In this document: positions 17,741 through 25,854 of the stretch, in pieces
How the letters are laid out: each line of letters starts with the position of its first letter
Position numbering within the stretch: position 1 is the first letter of the stretch
NCBI RefSeq assembly: GCF_042681745.1
Contig: NZ_JBHUGF010000010.1
Location: 3,100,001-3,164,000, forward strand
DNA: 64,000 bases
Source: Saccharibacillus nicotianae
Lineage (GTDB): Bacteria; Bacillota; Bacilli; Paenibacillales; Paenibacillaceae
Direction: 5' to 3'
Made by a program: the position numbers and the translations under genes
Notes under the pieces: generated by a model
What the model was told of the DNA's origin: nothing
Database searches by the model: none
What the model saw: only the letters and a program-made list of their open reading frames with translations

Positions 17741-18421
17741 ATGAATCAAACCAATCGAGGTGTAACAATAGCTTCTGTACTGCTACTTACCCTCACCATA
17801 ACAGCCTGTCAAAAGCAAACAACTGCTCCAGTTGCCGATTCACAACCAACGCCAGCAGTATCTACAACCCTAGAGAATCAACAGGTAGATGATAAGACGG
17901 TAACAGACAGTGCAGAATCTTCGGATAACCAAGCCACAACTTCAGTAGAACAACGTGAATCTACGCAGTCTTTCGATATGGGGATGGGCGATAAACGAAC
18001 AGCTACTCTTAAAGAGAGTAATGACTACTCATTATATGTGTTTGACGGATACACACTAGATACTGCAACCAATCGCCTTCAATTGACGGATAATCCTAAA
18101 TACTATGCCGAAATCGAAAAATTATCTTCTGATTTCAAATTAGATGAGTTGCGTACTAAAGGAATAAAAGAATTGGCAACGTATGGCGAAGCAAAAGAAT
18201 ATAAAGGCGATCAGTTATATGAAGGCCCAATGGTAAAAGCAAGTCTACTGTTACAAGTGTCTGATGAAAAAGGATTGCATGAATATATTGTCTGGGAAGA
18301 TGAGCAGAGCAAAGATGCTTATATTTTCCGCGTATACTCACCAGAAGGAAAAGAAGCCGATACTTTTTTAACACCAGCCCTTACATCGTTAGCAAGTATT
18401 ATGTCTAAAACAGATCGTTAA
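17741..18421 (+). CDS. Secreted lipoprotein, unknown function
   Basis: 226 residues from ATG 17741, eight bases after GAGGAGGT. A signal peptide (MNQTNRGVTIASVLLLTLTI) ends in the lipobox ITAC, so Cys is lipidated and the protein anchored to the outside of the membrane. Then a low-complexity Thr/Pro/Gln/Ser linker (to about residue 80) and one compact alpha/beta domain (KRTATLKESNDYSLYVFDGYTLD...), with no motif I recognise. It is monocistronic, sharing a terminator with the convergent NUDIX gene. Confidence 0.75.
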   Translation: MNQTNRGVTIASVLLLTLTITACQKQTTAPVADSQPTPAVSTTLENQQVDDKTVTDSAESSDNQATTSVEQRESTQSFDMGMGDKRTATLKESNDYSLYVFDGYTLDTATNRLQLTDNPKYYAEIEKLSSDFKLDELRTKGIKELATYGEAKEYKGDQLYEGPMVKASLLLQVSDEKGLHEYIVWEDEQSKDAYIFRVYSPEGKEADTFLTPALTSLASIMSKTDR

Positions 18422-18483
18422 TAAGTTCCACACATTTTATTAACTTGTTCGTAAAAAATGTCTACTAGCGTAGAAATAAATAA

Positions 18484-18530
18484 CATCAAAAAACCATCGA
18501 TCCCTATTTAGGAACCGATGGTTTTTGATG
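18484..18530. terminator. Bidirectional terminator, lipoprotein / NUDIX genes
   Basis: CATCAAAAAACCATCG and CGATGGTTTTTGATG form a 15-pair stem with one bulged A. A and T tracts within the stem base suit both directions. It separates the convergent genes ending at 18421 and 18557. Confidence 0.8.
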
Positions 18531-18556
18531 TCGTTTATTATACTGTTTTTTATACA

Positions 18557-19078
18557 TTAAGATCTTTGCTCAGATGCTATTAATTCCAAAATCAAAGTTT
18601 CTCGTTCAATCGAAAAGCCCATCGAAGGCTCTTGATTCATCATCACTTGTCGATTATGAAGAATAGCTTTATTCAAATTGATCCATACAGCAGACATTCC
18701 ATTTGTAATCTCATATTCTTCTAGTTGGGTCTCTCCCAATTGTTCATCGATCGAACAGATATAATAGTAAGATAACATACGAATCAGATCATAGTCTGGT
18801 TTATGATAAGGGCGGAACTCTTCAATATAACCCAATTCCCGTATAATTTGAACATTGGTAGCCCCTGTTTCTTCTGCAAGTTCTCTACATAATCCTGTAT
18901 ACAAATCTTCGTGCCATTCCACACCGCCACCTGGAAAGCTATAATCGTTATATCTTTGAGTATATAACAGTAAAATATCATCTCCTCGCATAATAATAGC
19001 CCGAGCAGCTTTACGCTCAAAACAGCGTCCTTCAAGCGAAGTGAGATCTTGATGAACTAGCTTGTGAATCAACTCCAT
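18557..19078 (-). CDS. NUDIX hydrolase
   Basis: 173 residues. The NUDIX box is complete: G-GVEWH-E-DLYTGLC-REL-A-EE-TG, starting at about residue 51, so the protein should coordinate Mg2+ and cleave a nucleoside diphosphate linked to another moiety. Flanking elements are KAARAIIMRGDDILLLYTQRYNDYSFPG and VWINL. Substrate is unknown; house-cleaning of oxidised or non-canonical nucleotides is common in the family. It lies 30 bases downstream of the SulP permease gene on the same strand and may be co-transcribed with it. Confidence 0.85.
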   Translation of the reverse strand: MELIHKLVHQDLTSLEGRCFERKAARAIIMRGDDILLLYTQRYNDYSFPGGGVEWHEDLYTGLCRELAEETGATNVQIIRELGYIEEFRPYHKPDYDLIRMLSYYYICSIDEQLGETQLEEYEITNGMSAVWINLNKAILHNRQVMMNQEPSMGFSIERETLILELIASEQRS

Positions 19079-19108
19079 AAGATGATATTCCTTTCTACTA
19101 CCCTTGTA

Positions 19109-20569
19109 TTAGTGTGCTTTTAATTTGGCATCTTTATCGTGATAGACACCGATTTTATGAATAATCTTTTCACTAGAAGTATTTAATCCTTTGACTACTA
19201 CATCATTGCCAAGAGCACGCAATCGAATAACGACTTTATCTACAGCGCCTACACCCGAATCGTCCCATACATGAGCGTTTGCAAAATCGAGCATAATCGT
19301 AGTATCGCTGATCGTATAATCAAAAGAATCTACAAAGCTCTCCACAGAAGCAAAAAATAACTGTCCTTCTATACAATATACTAGCGTATGTTCGATATGC
19401 TGAGAAACTACTTTAATCGTAGAAATTTTGGCGACAAATAAAATAGCACTTAACAAAATACCAGCCATTACACCAAGAGCTAGATTATGAGTAGCAACTA
19501 CTACAATTACAGTCACTAGCATCACGAGCGCGTCACTTTTTGGTGCTTTACGCAAATAGTTAAATGAAGTCCAATCAAATGTTCCAATCGCAACCATAAT
19601 CATAATTCCTGCTAAGACAGGCATCGGAATCTGAATGACTACTCCACCTAGAACCAAAATCAAAAACATCAGGAACACACCTGCAATCAATGTAGATAAT
19701 CGGCTACGTCCTCCCGAATTGATATTAATAATCGATTGACCAATCATTGCGCAACCTGCCATACCACCGAAAAACCCAGTAAAAATATTAGCTATACCTT
19801 GTCCGCGTGCTTCTTTGTTTTTGTTACTACCTGTACCTGTCATATCGTCTACTATCGATGCTGTTAAAAGCGACTCTACCAGACCGACCACTGCTAAAGA
19901 AATAGAATACGGTAAAATAATCAGTAATTTTTCTAGATTCAAAGGCACGTTAGGAAACAGAAAAGAAGGTAAAGATTGAGTAATCGTCCCCAAATCACCT
20001 ACCGTTCCAATATGAATATCCCCCCAGATCGCTATCGCTGTCAAAAGCACAATCGCTATAAGTGGTGCAGGAATAGCTTGGAAAAAGCGTGGTAATACAT
20101 ACACAATCAATAACGTAATACCAACAAACAAATACGTTGTTGTAGAAATACCCCAAAAGTGCGGGATTTGAGCCATAAAAATCAGAATAGCCAACGCATT
20201 CACAAAACCAATCATCACTGCTCTAGGAATAAATTTCATTAGCTTAGCTACTTTACATATACCAAACAAAATTTGAATAACACCAGTCAATATAGTAGCA
20301 GCAAGCAAATATTGTACGCCATACTCACGTACAAGCGGAACAATCAGTAAAGCCATCGCTCCTGTAGCCGCTGAGATCATCCCGAGACGTCCACCGATAA
20401 AAGCAATAATCACAGCCATACAAAAAGAAGCATACAAGCCAACCATCGGATCAACACCTGCAATAATCGAAAATGCAATCGCTTCTGGAATCAGAGCGAG
20501 CGCCACCACGATACCTGCCAGTACATCTCCTTTCACATTAGACAACCATTGTTCTTTGATCAAATTCAT
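19109..20569 (-). CDS. SulP family anion permease with C-terminal STAS domain
   Basis: 486 residues with about ten to twelve membrane segments and the SulP signatures GIVVALALIPEAIAFSIIAGVDPMVGLYAS near the N-terminus and FFGGMAGCAMIGQSIININSGGRSRLS in the middle. A STAS domain follows (about residues 395-480, VYCIEGQLFFASVESF ... MLDFANAHVWDDSGVGAVDKV). Family members import sulfate, bicarbonate or dicarboxylates, often with Na+ or H+; which anion is not readable. ATG 20569 lies 14 bases after AAGGAG; a GTG five codons earlier touches the ribosome site. It is divergent from the recombinase-like gene, with a perfect inverted repeat between them. Confidence 0.88.
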   Translation of the reverse strand: MNLIKEQWLSNVKGDVLAGIVVALALIPEAIAFSIIAGVDPMVGLYASFCMAVIIAFIGGRLGMISAATGAMALLIVPLVREYGVQYLLAATILTGVIQILFGICKVAKLMKFIPRAVMIGFVNALAILIFMAQIPHFWGISTTTYLFVGITLLIVYVLPRFFQAIPAPLIAIVLLTAIAIWGDIHIGTVGDLGTITQSLPSFLFPNVPLNLEKLLIILPYSISLAVVGLVESLLTASIVDDMTGTGSNKNKEARGQGIANIFTGFFGGMAGCAMIGQSIININSGGRSRLSTLIAGVFLMFLILVLGGVVIQIPMPVLAGIMIMVAIGTFDWTSFNYLRKAPKSDALVMLVTVIVVVATHNLALGVMAGILLSAILFVAKISTIKVVSQHIEHTLVYCIEGQLFFASVESFVDSFDYTISDTTIMLDFANAHVWDDSGVGAVDKVVIRLRALGNDVVVKGLNTSSEKIIHKIGVYHDKDAKLKAH

Positions 20570-20662
20570 AACAGTACAGTTCACTCCTTCTCTATTTATA
20601 ATGACTTTTAACTCTCATAAAAGTCAGGGGCCGTTGCGATACAAATCGATAGTAGCATATCC

Positions 20663-20690
20663 AGAACCAAAATGGAACCTTTTTGGTTCT
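20663..20690. promoter_or_regulatory. Inverted repeat (candidate operator) between SulP and recombinase-like genes
   Basis: AGAACCAAAA (20663-20672) and TTTTGGTTCT (20681-20690) are perfect 10-base arms with an 8-base spacer. The right arm lies where the -35 element of the rightward gene would be; its -10 element is TATAAT at 20701-20706. The arrangement suggests a binding site that blocks or activates one of the divergent promoters. Confidence 0.55.
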
Positions 20691-20741
20691 TTTACTATGT
20701 TATAATTTGAGAAAGTCTGATCAGAGTAAGGAGTTTATGTA

Positions 20742-21284
20742 ATGTTAACCGGCTATATGCGACCTTATCAGGACGATCTTCATTGTCATCACCAATTGGA
20801 GCAATTACAGCAATATGCTTGCGAACAATATGTCACCGAAGAACATGGTTCTGCTAAAAAAAGAATAGTTCTTGAACAGGCAATTCAGACACTTCAGCCA
20901 GAAGATACTCTTGTGGTATCCAAGCTATTTGCTTTAGCTGATTCGACAAGACATCTTGCTGAACTGTTAGATCAGATCACTATACAGCAGGCTTATTTGG
21001 TTTCTATTGAAGAAAAGATCGATACTCGTACTGTAGAAGGCAAAGCATTTTACAACAATGTCCATGCTTTACTTCATTTCCAGAGTGATATAGTGAGTGA
21101 ACATACAAAAAGAGGAATGTATGAAGCTAAAGAAAAGGGGATAAAAGTCGGACGACCTCGTAAATTAGACGACAACGTCAAACAAGCGATCCAAATGTAC
21201 GAAAGTCAGCAATACACGTTAGCTCAGATTCGAGAAAAAACAGGCATTAGCAAATCGACATTATATCGCTATCTAGAAAATTAA
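20742..21284 (+). CDS. Serine-recombinase-like protein lacking catalytic residues, with Hin-type HTH
   Basis: 180 residues with the overall plan of small resolvases/invertases. The N-terminal beta strand is LTGYMRPYQDDLHCHHQLEQL, where active enzymes have YxRVSTxxQ: the nucleophilic Ser is missing. The conserved LVVxKLDRLxRSxxD motif reads LVVSKLFALADSTRH, so the catalytic DR and second Arg are gone too. The long helix E region (EHTKRGMYEAKEKGIKVGRPRKL) and the C-terminal helix-turn-helix (YTLAQIREKTGISKSTLYRYLEN) are well kept. It should bind DNA but not recombine it. It is divergent from the SulP gene with a palindrome between, consistent with a repurposed regulator. Start ATG 20742, with AAGGAG upstream. 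Confidence 0.75.
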   Translation: MLTGYMRPYQDDLHCHHQLEQLQQYACEQYVTEEHGSAKKRIVLEQAIQTLQPEDTLVVSKLFALADSTRHLAELLDQITIQQAYLVSIEEKIDTRTVEGKAFYNNVHALLHFQSDIVSEHTKRGMYEAKEKGIKVGRPRKLDDNVKQAIQMYESQQYTLAQIREKTGISKSTLYRYLEN

Positions 21285-21340
21285 AAATCTATCTGCATTT
21301 TAGTATGAGTCACTGTAGAGATCGAGGAGGAATATATATT

Positions 21341-21763
21341 ATGATTCAATCTATCGTTCATATTGCATTAGTGGTCAAAGATTACGATGAGGCTATAGAA
21401 TTCTATACACGCAAGCTTCATTTCCATGTTATCGAAGATATTTATCAGCCTGAACAGGATAAACGTTGGGTAGTAATTTCTCCGCCAGGGTCTGTTGGAA
21501 CGACTATCCTGTTGGCTAGAGCGTCCAAGCCTGAGCAAGAACCTTTTGTTGGCAATCAGACAGGGAATCGTGTTTTTCTGTTTCTCAATACCGATGATTT
21601 TTGGCGAGACTATCATGACATGGTAGCTAAAGGAATCGAATTTGTGAGAGAACCCAAAGAGCAAGACTACGGGATCGTGGCTGTTTTCAAAGACTTGTAC
21701 GGTAACCTATGGGATTTGTTGCAAATGAATCCAGATCATCCGATTGCGAAGCGCATATCTTAA
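21341..21763 (+). CDS. VOC superfamily (glyoxalase/bleomycin resistance-type) protein
   Basis: 140 residues from ATG 21341, with GAGGAGG upstream. Two beta-alpha-beta-beta-beta units: SIVHIALVVKDYDEAIEFYTRKLHF in the first, and NRVFLFLNTDDFWRDYHDMVAKGIEFVREP...GIVAVFKDLYGNLWDLLQ in the second. Candidate metal ligands are the His of VHIALVV and Asp/Glu positions in the second half, but the final Glu typical of glyoxalase I is not clear (LWDLLQ). Members include dioxygenases, glyoxalases and antibiotic-binding proteins; the substrate is unknown. It lies 56 bases after the recombinase-like gene and may share its transcript. Confidence 0.8.
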   Translation: MIQSIVHIALVVKDYDEAIEFYTRKLHFHVIEDIYQPEQDKRWVVISPPGSVGTTILLARASKPEQEPFVGNQTGNRVFLFLNTDDFWRDYHDMVAKGIEFVREPKEQDYGIVAVFKDLYGNLWDLLQMNPDHPIAKRIS

Positions 21764-21810
21764 TTGTTTATTGTGACACATCGATTGGAGATCAGCATAT
21801 CTTGTCCATA

Positions 21811-21837
21811 AAAAAAGACTCTCCGCGGAGAGTCTTT
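21811..21837. terminator. Bidirectional terminator between VOC protein and dck
   Basis: AAAGACTCTCC and GGAGAGTCTTT form a perfect 11-pair stem with GC at the centre. An A run at the left end gives a T run for leftward transcripts. It separates the convergent genes ending at 21763 and 21876. Confidence 0.85.
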
Positions 21838-21875
21838 GCTGTATAAGTGATCACTATATCATTGATAACAGTCGT

Positions 21876-22550
21876 TTAAGCTTGTTCCACTTGACTCAAG
21901 TTCTTACTGCGAGACAATTGGATCGCTTTACCCACTTCATGCAAAATAAAATCAACAGAAGCTGGATCATGAACATCATATTGATCAATATTCAGACGCA
22001 ATACCGGGCATCCTGTAAATTCGTTAATCCAAGTCGAATACCGTCCATGCATCTGCTCCCAGTACGAACGTTCTGTCTCGATCTCCATTTGACGACCGCG
22101 CAGTTCAATCCGGTTTAGAATCGAAGGCAGACTTCCTTCTAGATAGACCAATACATCAGGATGCGGGAAATAAGGAGTCATCACCATAGCTTCGAAAAGA
22201 CTGGTATATGTCTCATAATCGGTAACAGACATCGTGCCTTTATCTGCGTGCATTTTAGCAAAAATACCGGTATCTTCATAGATCGAACGATCTTGAACAT
22301 AACCGCCACCTGCTTCAAAAATCGCTTTTTGCTCTTTAAATCGCTCTGCTAAAAAGTAGATTTGCAGATGAAAGCTCCACCGTTCAAAATCATGATAAAA
22401 CTTTTCCAGGTATGGGTTATGATCTACTTTTTCTAGCGACGTTTTGAAATTCAAGCGTTCTGCTAACACAGAGGTTAATGTCGATTTGCCGACTCCTACT
22501 GTACCAGCAACTGTAATCAGTGCGTTATCAGGTATGTTGTATTCGTTCAT
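21876..22550 (-). CDS. dck: Deoxyadenosine/deoxycytidine kinase
   Basis: 224 residues, closely following the Bacillus Dck pattern. P-loop GTVGVGKST, then EKVDHNPYLEKFYHDFERWSFHLQIYFLAERFKEQ, the DRS catalytic motif in GGYVQDRSIYEDTGIFAKM, and the lid region ELRGRQME. It phosphorylates deoxyadenosine and deoxycytidine for nucleotide salvage. Its ATG lies 23 bases inside the end of the upstream dgk gene, with AAAGGAG before it, so the two kinases are translated in a coupled way, as in other Firmicutes where both form a heterodimer-like pair of activities. Confidence 0.92.
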   Translation of the reverse strand: MNEYNIPDNALITVAGTVGVGKSTLTSVLAERLNFKTSLEKVDHNPYLEKFYHDFERWSFHLQIYFLAERFKEQKAIFEAGGGYVQDRSIYEDTGIFAKMHADKGTMSVTDYETYTSLFEAMVMTPYFPHPDVLVYLEGSLPSILNRIELRGRQMEIETERSYWEQMHGRYSTWINEFTGCPVLRLNIDQYDVHDPASVDFILHEVGKAIQLSRSKNLSQVEQA

Positions 22551-23169
22551 GTATAAGCTCCTTTAGATCAGAAGCAATCTGTACGAAATGCTCCTTATTT
22601 TCTACAAAATCAATCAAATTGCCATCGATCGTTATAATCTGTGTCGATGGTTCGTTGATCGCAATCGATGCCATCGCTTCTTCATAATCCAGAATCAATT
22701 GTTCCAAATAAGCAGTATCCATAGATTGTTCAAATGAACGCTCCCGCTTTTTGATACGGTATAACAACGTTTCGAGATCCGCGCGGATATACAGAATAAT
22801 ATCAGGCTTCGGCAAATCGTCTGTTAGTAAATGATAGATTTGACGGTATTTATCCCGTTGTACACCTTTTAGTGTACGTTCCGAAAAAATCAGATTTTTA
22901 TAAATATGATAATCCGAAATCACAGGTTTGTGATTGGCAATGTACTGAAGTCCGGTGTCTTCCAATTGCTTATAACGATTGCAAAGAAAAAACATCTCCA
23001 ACTGAAAACTCCATTCATCGATATTTTCATAAAACTTACCGAGAAACGGATTTTCTTCTACAATTTCTTTGATCAGCGGGATATTCATTTCTTGTGCTAG
23101 CATCGTAGCAAGTGTTGTTTTACCAGCACCAATAGCACCCTCTACAGCAATAAACGGGGTTTGTTTCAT
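22528..23169 (-). CDS. dgk: Deoxyguanosine kinase
   Basis: 213 residues resembling Bacillus Dgk. P-loop EGAIGAGKTT, DEWSFQLEMFFLCNRYKQLEDT, the catalytic-site motif VISDYHIYKNLIFSERTL (DYH in place of DRS, as expected for Dgk) and HLLTDDLPKPDIILYIRA, followed by KKRERSFEQ in the lid. It phosphorylates deoxyguanosine to dGMP in salvage. The gene overlaps dck. Upstream, 85 bases away on the same strand, is a receiver-only response regulator, so a three-gene transcript is possible. Confidence 0.92.
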   Translation of the reverse strand: MKQTPFIAVEGAIGAGKTTLATMLAQEMNIPLIKEIVEENPFLGKFYENIDEWSFQLEMFFLCNRYKQLEDTGLQYIANHKPVISDYHIYKNLIFSERTLKGVQRDKYRQIYHLLTDDLPKPDIILYIRADLETLLYRIKKRERSFEQSMDTAYLEQLILDYEEAMASIAINEPSTQIITIDGNLIDFVENKEHFVQIASDLKELIHERIQHT

Positions 23170-23254
23170 AGATGTGGATGTCCTTCCTGTTCACAATAAT
23201 CTTAAAATAGACTTATGTATTGTATCACAAGAAGAACGATTATAGATGCGTAGA

Positions 23255-23647
23255 TTACGAAGTTTTTTGTTCAATATAAGCTTCTAGCAATTTGGAGAAC
23301 CGTCCGATATGAATCGGCTTCGTAATATACTGTTCAAATCCAGCATTTTTGCCTTTTCGAATATCTTCTTCTAATACAAAAGCGCTGATTGCCCATACAG
23401 GGATCATCGATGTGCGGGGGTCTGCTTTCAACTGACTAATTCCTTCAAATCCGTTCATTCCCAAAAAATGAATATCAGACAATATCAAAAAAGGTTGTAC
23501 CTTGATCGCCATACCAATTCCTTCTTGAATAGTAGAAGCTTCTAATAATTCTACTGCTGGTAACTTCTTTTTAAACAAGTGACGCATCAGTAACATATTT
23601 ACTCCATCATCTTCAATATACAGAATTTTGATGTTCTTGTGTTCCAT
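23255..23647 (-). CDS. Single-domain response regulator (receiver only)
   Basis: 130 residues forming one REC domain: acidic pocket IEDD near residue 12, phosphoacceptor Asp in LILSDIHFLGMNGFEG, the conserved Ser/Thr position in WAISAF, and the Lys in YITKPIHIGRF. There is no output domain, so it must act by protein contact, as CheY, Spo0F or DivK do. No histidine kinase lies in the window. The ribosome site GGAAGGA is well placed before ATG 23647. It is preceded by a strong terminator, so it starts a new unit, possibly continuing into dgk-dck. Confidence 0.85.
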   Translation of the reverse strand: MEHKNIKILYIEDDGVNMLLMRHLFKKKLPAVELLEASTIQEGIGMAIKVQPFLILSDIHFLGMNGFEGISQLKADPRTSMIPVWAISAFVLEEDIRKGKNAGFEQYITKPIHIGRFSKLLEAYIEQKTS

Positions 23648-23666
23648 AGGATCCTTCCTTTCCGAA

Positions 23667-23712
23667 AAAAGAAAAAGCCGAAAAAAAGGTATGACTACCT
23701 TTTTTTCGGCTT
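23667..23712 (-). terminator. Terminator after the second DUF2294 gene
   Basis: AAGCCGAAAAAAAGGTA and TACCTTTTTTTCGGCTT form a perfect 17-pair stem around a four-base loop. It lies about 60 bases after the stop of the gene at 23772. A diverged copy of this hairpin and the sequence beside it occurs at 25513-25544. Confidence 0.8.
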
Positions 23713-23771
23713 AATCTCAGCGCATATATAATGTCTGTATTATGACCGTATACTTATATAGTGGAGAGTGG

Positions 23772-24449
23772 TTATTCTTCAAACACATACACAACCATAC
23801 TCTGATCACGTTCAAAATTCCAATCAGCATACAAATCCACTAATTTTTTTTGAAGAATTTCCTCTAGATCCACGTGCTGTTCCAACAACCGTTTTTCTAA
23901 TTTACGTTTTGTTGATTTTAATATATTTTCATAACCCAAATCTATTAATTCTTTTTCAAGAAGTATGGTTATACCCTTTCGAAAGATGATTAACAATCTC
24001 GGATGAACCCACCAGGAGTCAATAAAAGCAGGTGTTTTTTGCACTTCAGCAGTTACTTTCATCACTTGATTATGAATCTCATTTTTTCCTTGATAATCTT
24101 CTGTCTCCATCCAGCTAGAACCGAATAAGCCAGCAATAACGCCGGAAGAATTGTGTAGACCCCAATCATAGTACATATCAGTAACTTCTAAATCCAAATG
24201 TTCATTTAAAAACACTTTCAGTTCAGGTAACATCGACTTCATAATCAATTCGCGTGTATACCGAAAAGCTTGTTCTTCTTCTTGACTTAATAAAAACTCT
24301 TCAACCGGACTCAAAAAATTCCGCAAATGAATCAAAATGCACCGATCGGATAAAACAATATGTACCGATTCGGGGCCTTTACCAAAGCGCTTTCTTAGCA
24401 TTTTACTAACAAAGCTGGTTGCTTGACTAACTAATTCATTGTATTGCAT
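23772..24449 (-). CDS. DUF2294 (YbcI-like) two-domain protein, paralogue 1
   Basis: 225 residues from ATG 24449 (ATGGAGGC upstream). Two tandem DUF2294 units: residues about 5-110 (SKMLRKRFGKGPESVHIVLSD... LRNFLSPVEEFLL ... YYDWGLHNSSGVIAG) and about 115-225 (VTAEVQKTPAFIDSWWVHPRLLIIFRKG ... LYADWNFERDQSMVVYVFEE), each ending in a YxDWxxxxxSxxxxx motif. No catalytic residues are known for the family, and function is unknown; it is cytosolic by composition. The gene just upstream (24660-25340) is a clear tandem duplicate. Confidence 0.8.
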   Translation of the reverse strand: MQYNELVSQATSFVSKMLRKRFGKGPESVHIVLSDRCILIHLRNFLSPVEEFLLSQEEEQAFRYTRELIMKSMLPELKVFLNEHLDLEVTDMYYDWGLHNSSGVIAGLFGSSWMETEDYQGKNEIHNQVMKVTAEVQKTPAFIDSWWVHPRLLIIFRKGITILLEKELIDLGYENILKSTKRKLEKRLLEQHVDLEEILQKKLVDLYADWNFERDQSMVVYVFEE

Positions 24450-24659
24450 ATCTATGCCTCCATACAAATATACTCCATTTTGCCTTATTCACATGGAGCG
24501 TAAAGATTACAATACAATAAACTCAAATGTGCATATGCAATAATTATAATTAAGTTAATGTATATCGATCAGAATGATTCCAAAACACATAAAAAAGATA
24601 CTCAGTTACCTCGCTAACGTATTATATCATTTTACGTTATGAACAACTACCTTATTTCG

Positions 24660-25340
24660 TTATTCTTCGAAAGTGTACATAATCATACTATGATCGTTCT
24701 CAAAACTCCAATCAACATAAAGATCAGCAATCTTTTTATGAAAAAGAGGTTCCAGATTCGTTTCTTGTTCTAATAATGCTTTTTCGATCTTTCCTTTGGT
24801 CATTCGTAGCATATGTTCATATCCTAGACTGATCAGTTCTTTTTCCAGCAGAATCGTTGTTCCTTTGCGAAGAATAAATAACGTTTTGGAATTAATCCAC
24901 CAAGAATCTATCCATGTCGGTGGTTTTTGCAATTCGGTAGTAGCTTTAATAATGTCTTTATGCAATTGCTCTTTTCCTTGATAATCTTCTGATTCGCTAT
25001 AAAGCGCATTATCCAGTAATCCTACGATCACACCTGAAGCATTATACATGCCCCAATCATAATAAAGGTCTACTACATTCAACTCTAATTGTTGTGTCAG
25101 AAACTGTCTCAGTTCAGGCAACATCGATTTCATAATCAATTCGCGTGTATAACGAAAAGCTTGTTCTTTTTCTTGACTGAGTAAAAATTCTTCGACTGGA
25201 CTCAAAAAGTTTTTGAGATGTAGAACAATACACTGTTCACATACATAAATCGACACCGCTTCAGGTCCCTTTCCAAAACGATTTCTTAATAATTTTGTAG
25301 TATAACTCGTTGCTTGATTAATTATGTTTTTACGATTCAA
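24660..25340 (-). CDS. DUF2294 (YbcI-like) two-domain protein, paralogue 2
   Basis: 226 residues. It is highly similar along its whole length to the following gene (for example FGKGPEAV, LKNFLSPVEEFLLSQEKEQAF, ELIMKSMLPEL, YYDWGMYNASGVIVG), so the two arose by tandem duplication; divergence is concentrated in the second domain. The start is TTG at 25340 with GGGAG nine bases upstream. The 210 bases between the two genes contain no clear terminator, so both may be on one transcript. Function unknown. Confidence 0.8.
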   Translation of the reverse strand: MNRKNIINQATSYTTKLLRNRFGKGPEAVSIYVCEQCIVLHLKNFLSPVEEFLLSQEKEQAFRYTRELIMKSMLPELRQFLTQQLELNVVDLYYDWGMYNASGVIVGLLDNALYSESEDYQGKEQLHKDIIKATTELQKPPTWIDSWWINSKTLFILRKGTTILLEKELISLGYEHMLRMTKGKIEKALLEQETNLEPLFHKKIADLYVDWSFENDHSMIMYTFEE

Positions 25341-25854
25341 TGACTACACTCCCAGTATAATATCCCAATCTATCACTAGATTCGGTACATTGATGCTTCG
25401 TTTTATATCGTTTGTCAAAGCCTATAACACACCATCGATCTTTCATATAAAAGATATCATTTTTGCTGTACAACATTTGTTTGTACATACAAGCTATCTA
25501 AATAAAAATAGACCGAAGAAAAGGTATCTCTACCCATTCTTCGGCCTAATTACAGCGCATTATCATGTCTGAATCATTACCGATCATTCTGATTTATATT
25601 TATTCATACCCAGTACATATAAGTAAACGATAATCAACATCAACATTTTAATCGACATTCATCTCTATAACTTGTTTATTGAATCATTGATCTGGATGCG
25701 TATGTTCTCAGTCAGTTGTTTATCATGTCATATACTTGTTGTTTATTATTTTTATCATACATCACTATTTTTTTCAAGCACTACGGTTATACCCTTGCCA
25801 AAAATCAAATGATTGGATATAGGATGTATCCTTCATAACTATTCAGCATCGTAT
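25341..25854. other. Gene-free region with relic of a duplicated terminator block
   Basis: About 510 bases with no supportable gene. At 25513-25544 a hairpin (CCGAAGAA / TTCTTCGG, with inner GGTA / TACC) is followed by TAATTACAGCGCATTATC and related sequence to about 25585, which matches the block beside the terminator at 23667-23750. This suggests a duplicated unit whose gene was lost. The remainder is AT-rich and featureless to me. Confidence 0.45.

Noticed and set aside
20742..21284. Recombinase-like gene considered as part of a transposon or invertible element
   Set aside because: No terminal inverted repeats, crossover sites or cargo genes are seen around it, and the catalytic residues are missing.
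22528..22550. Overlap of dgk and dck considered as a possible frameshift
   Set aside because: Both proteins are full-length and individually intact, with a ribosome site before dck; such overlaps are normal for coupled genes.
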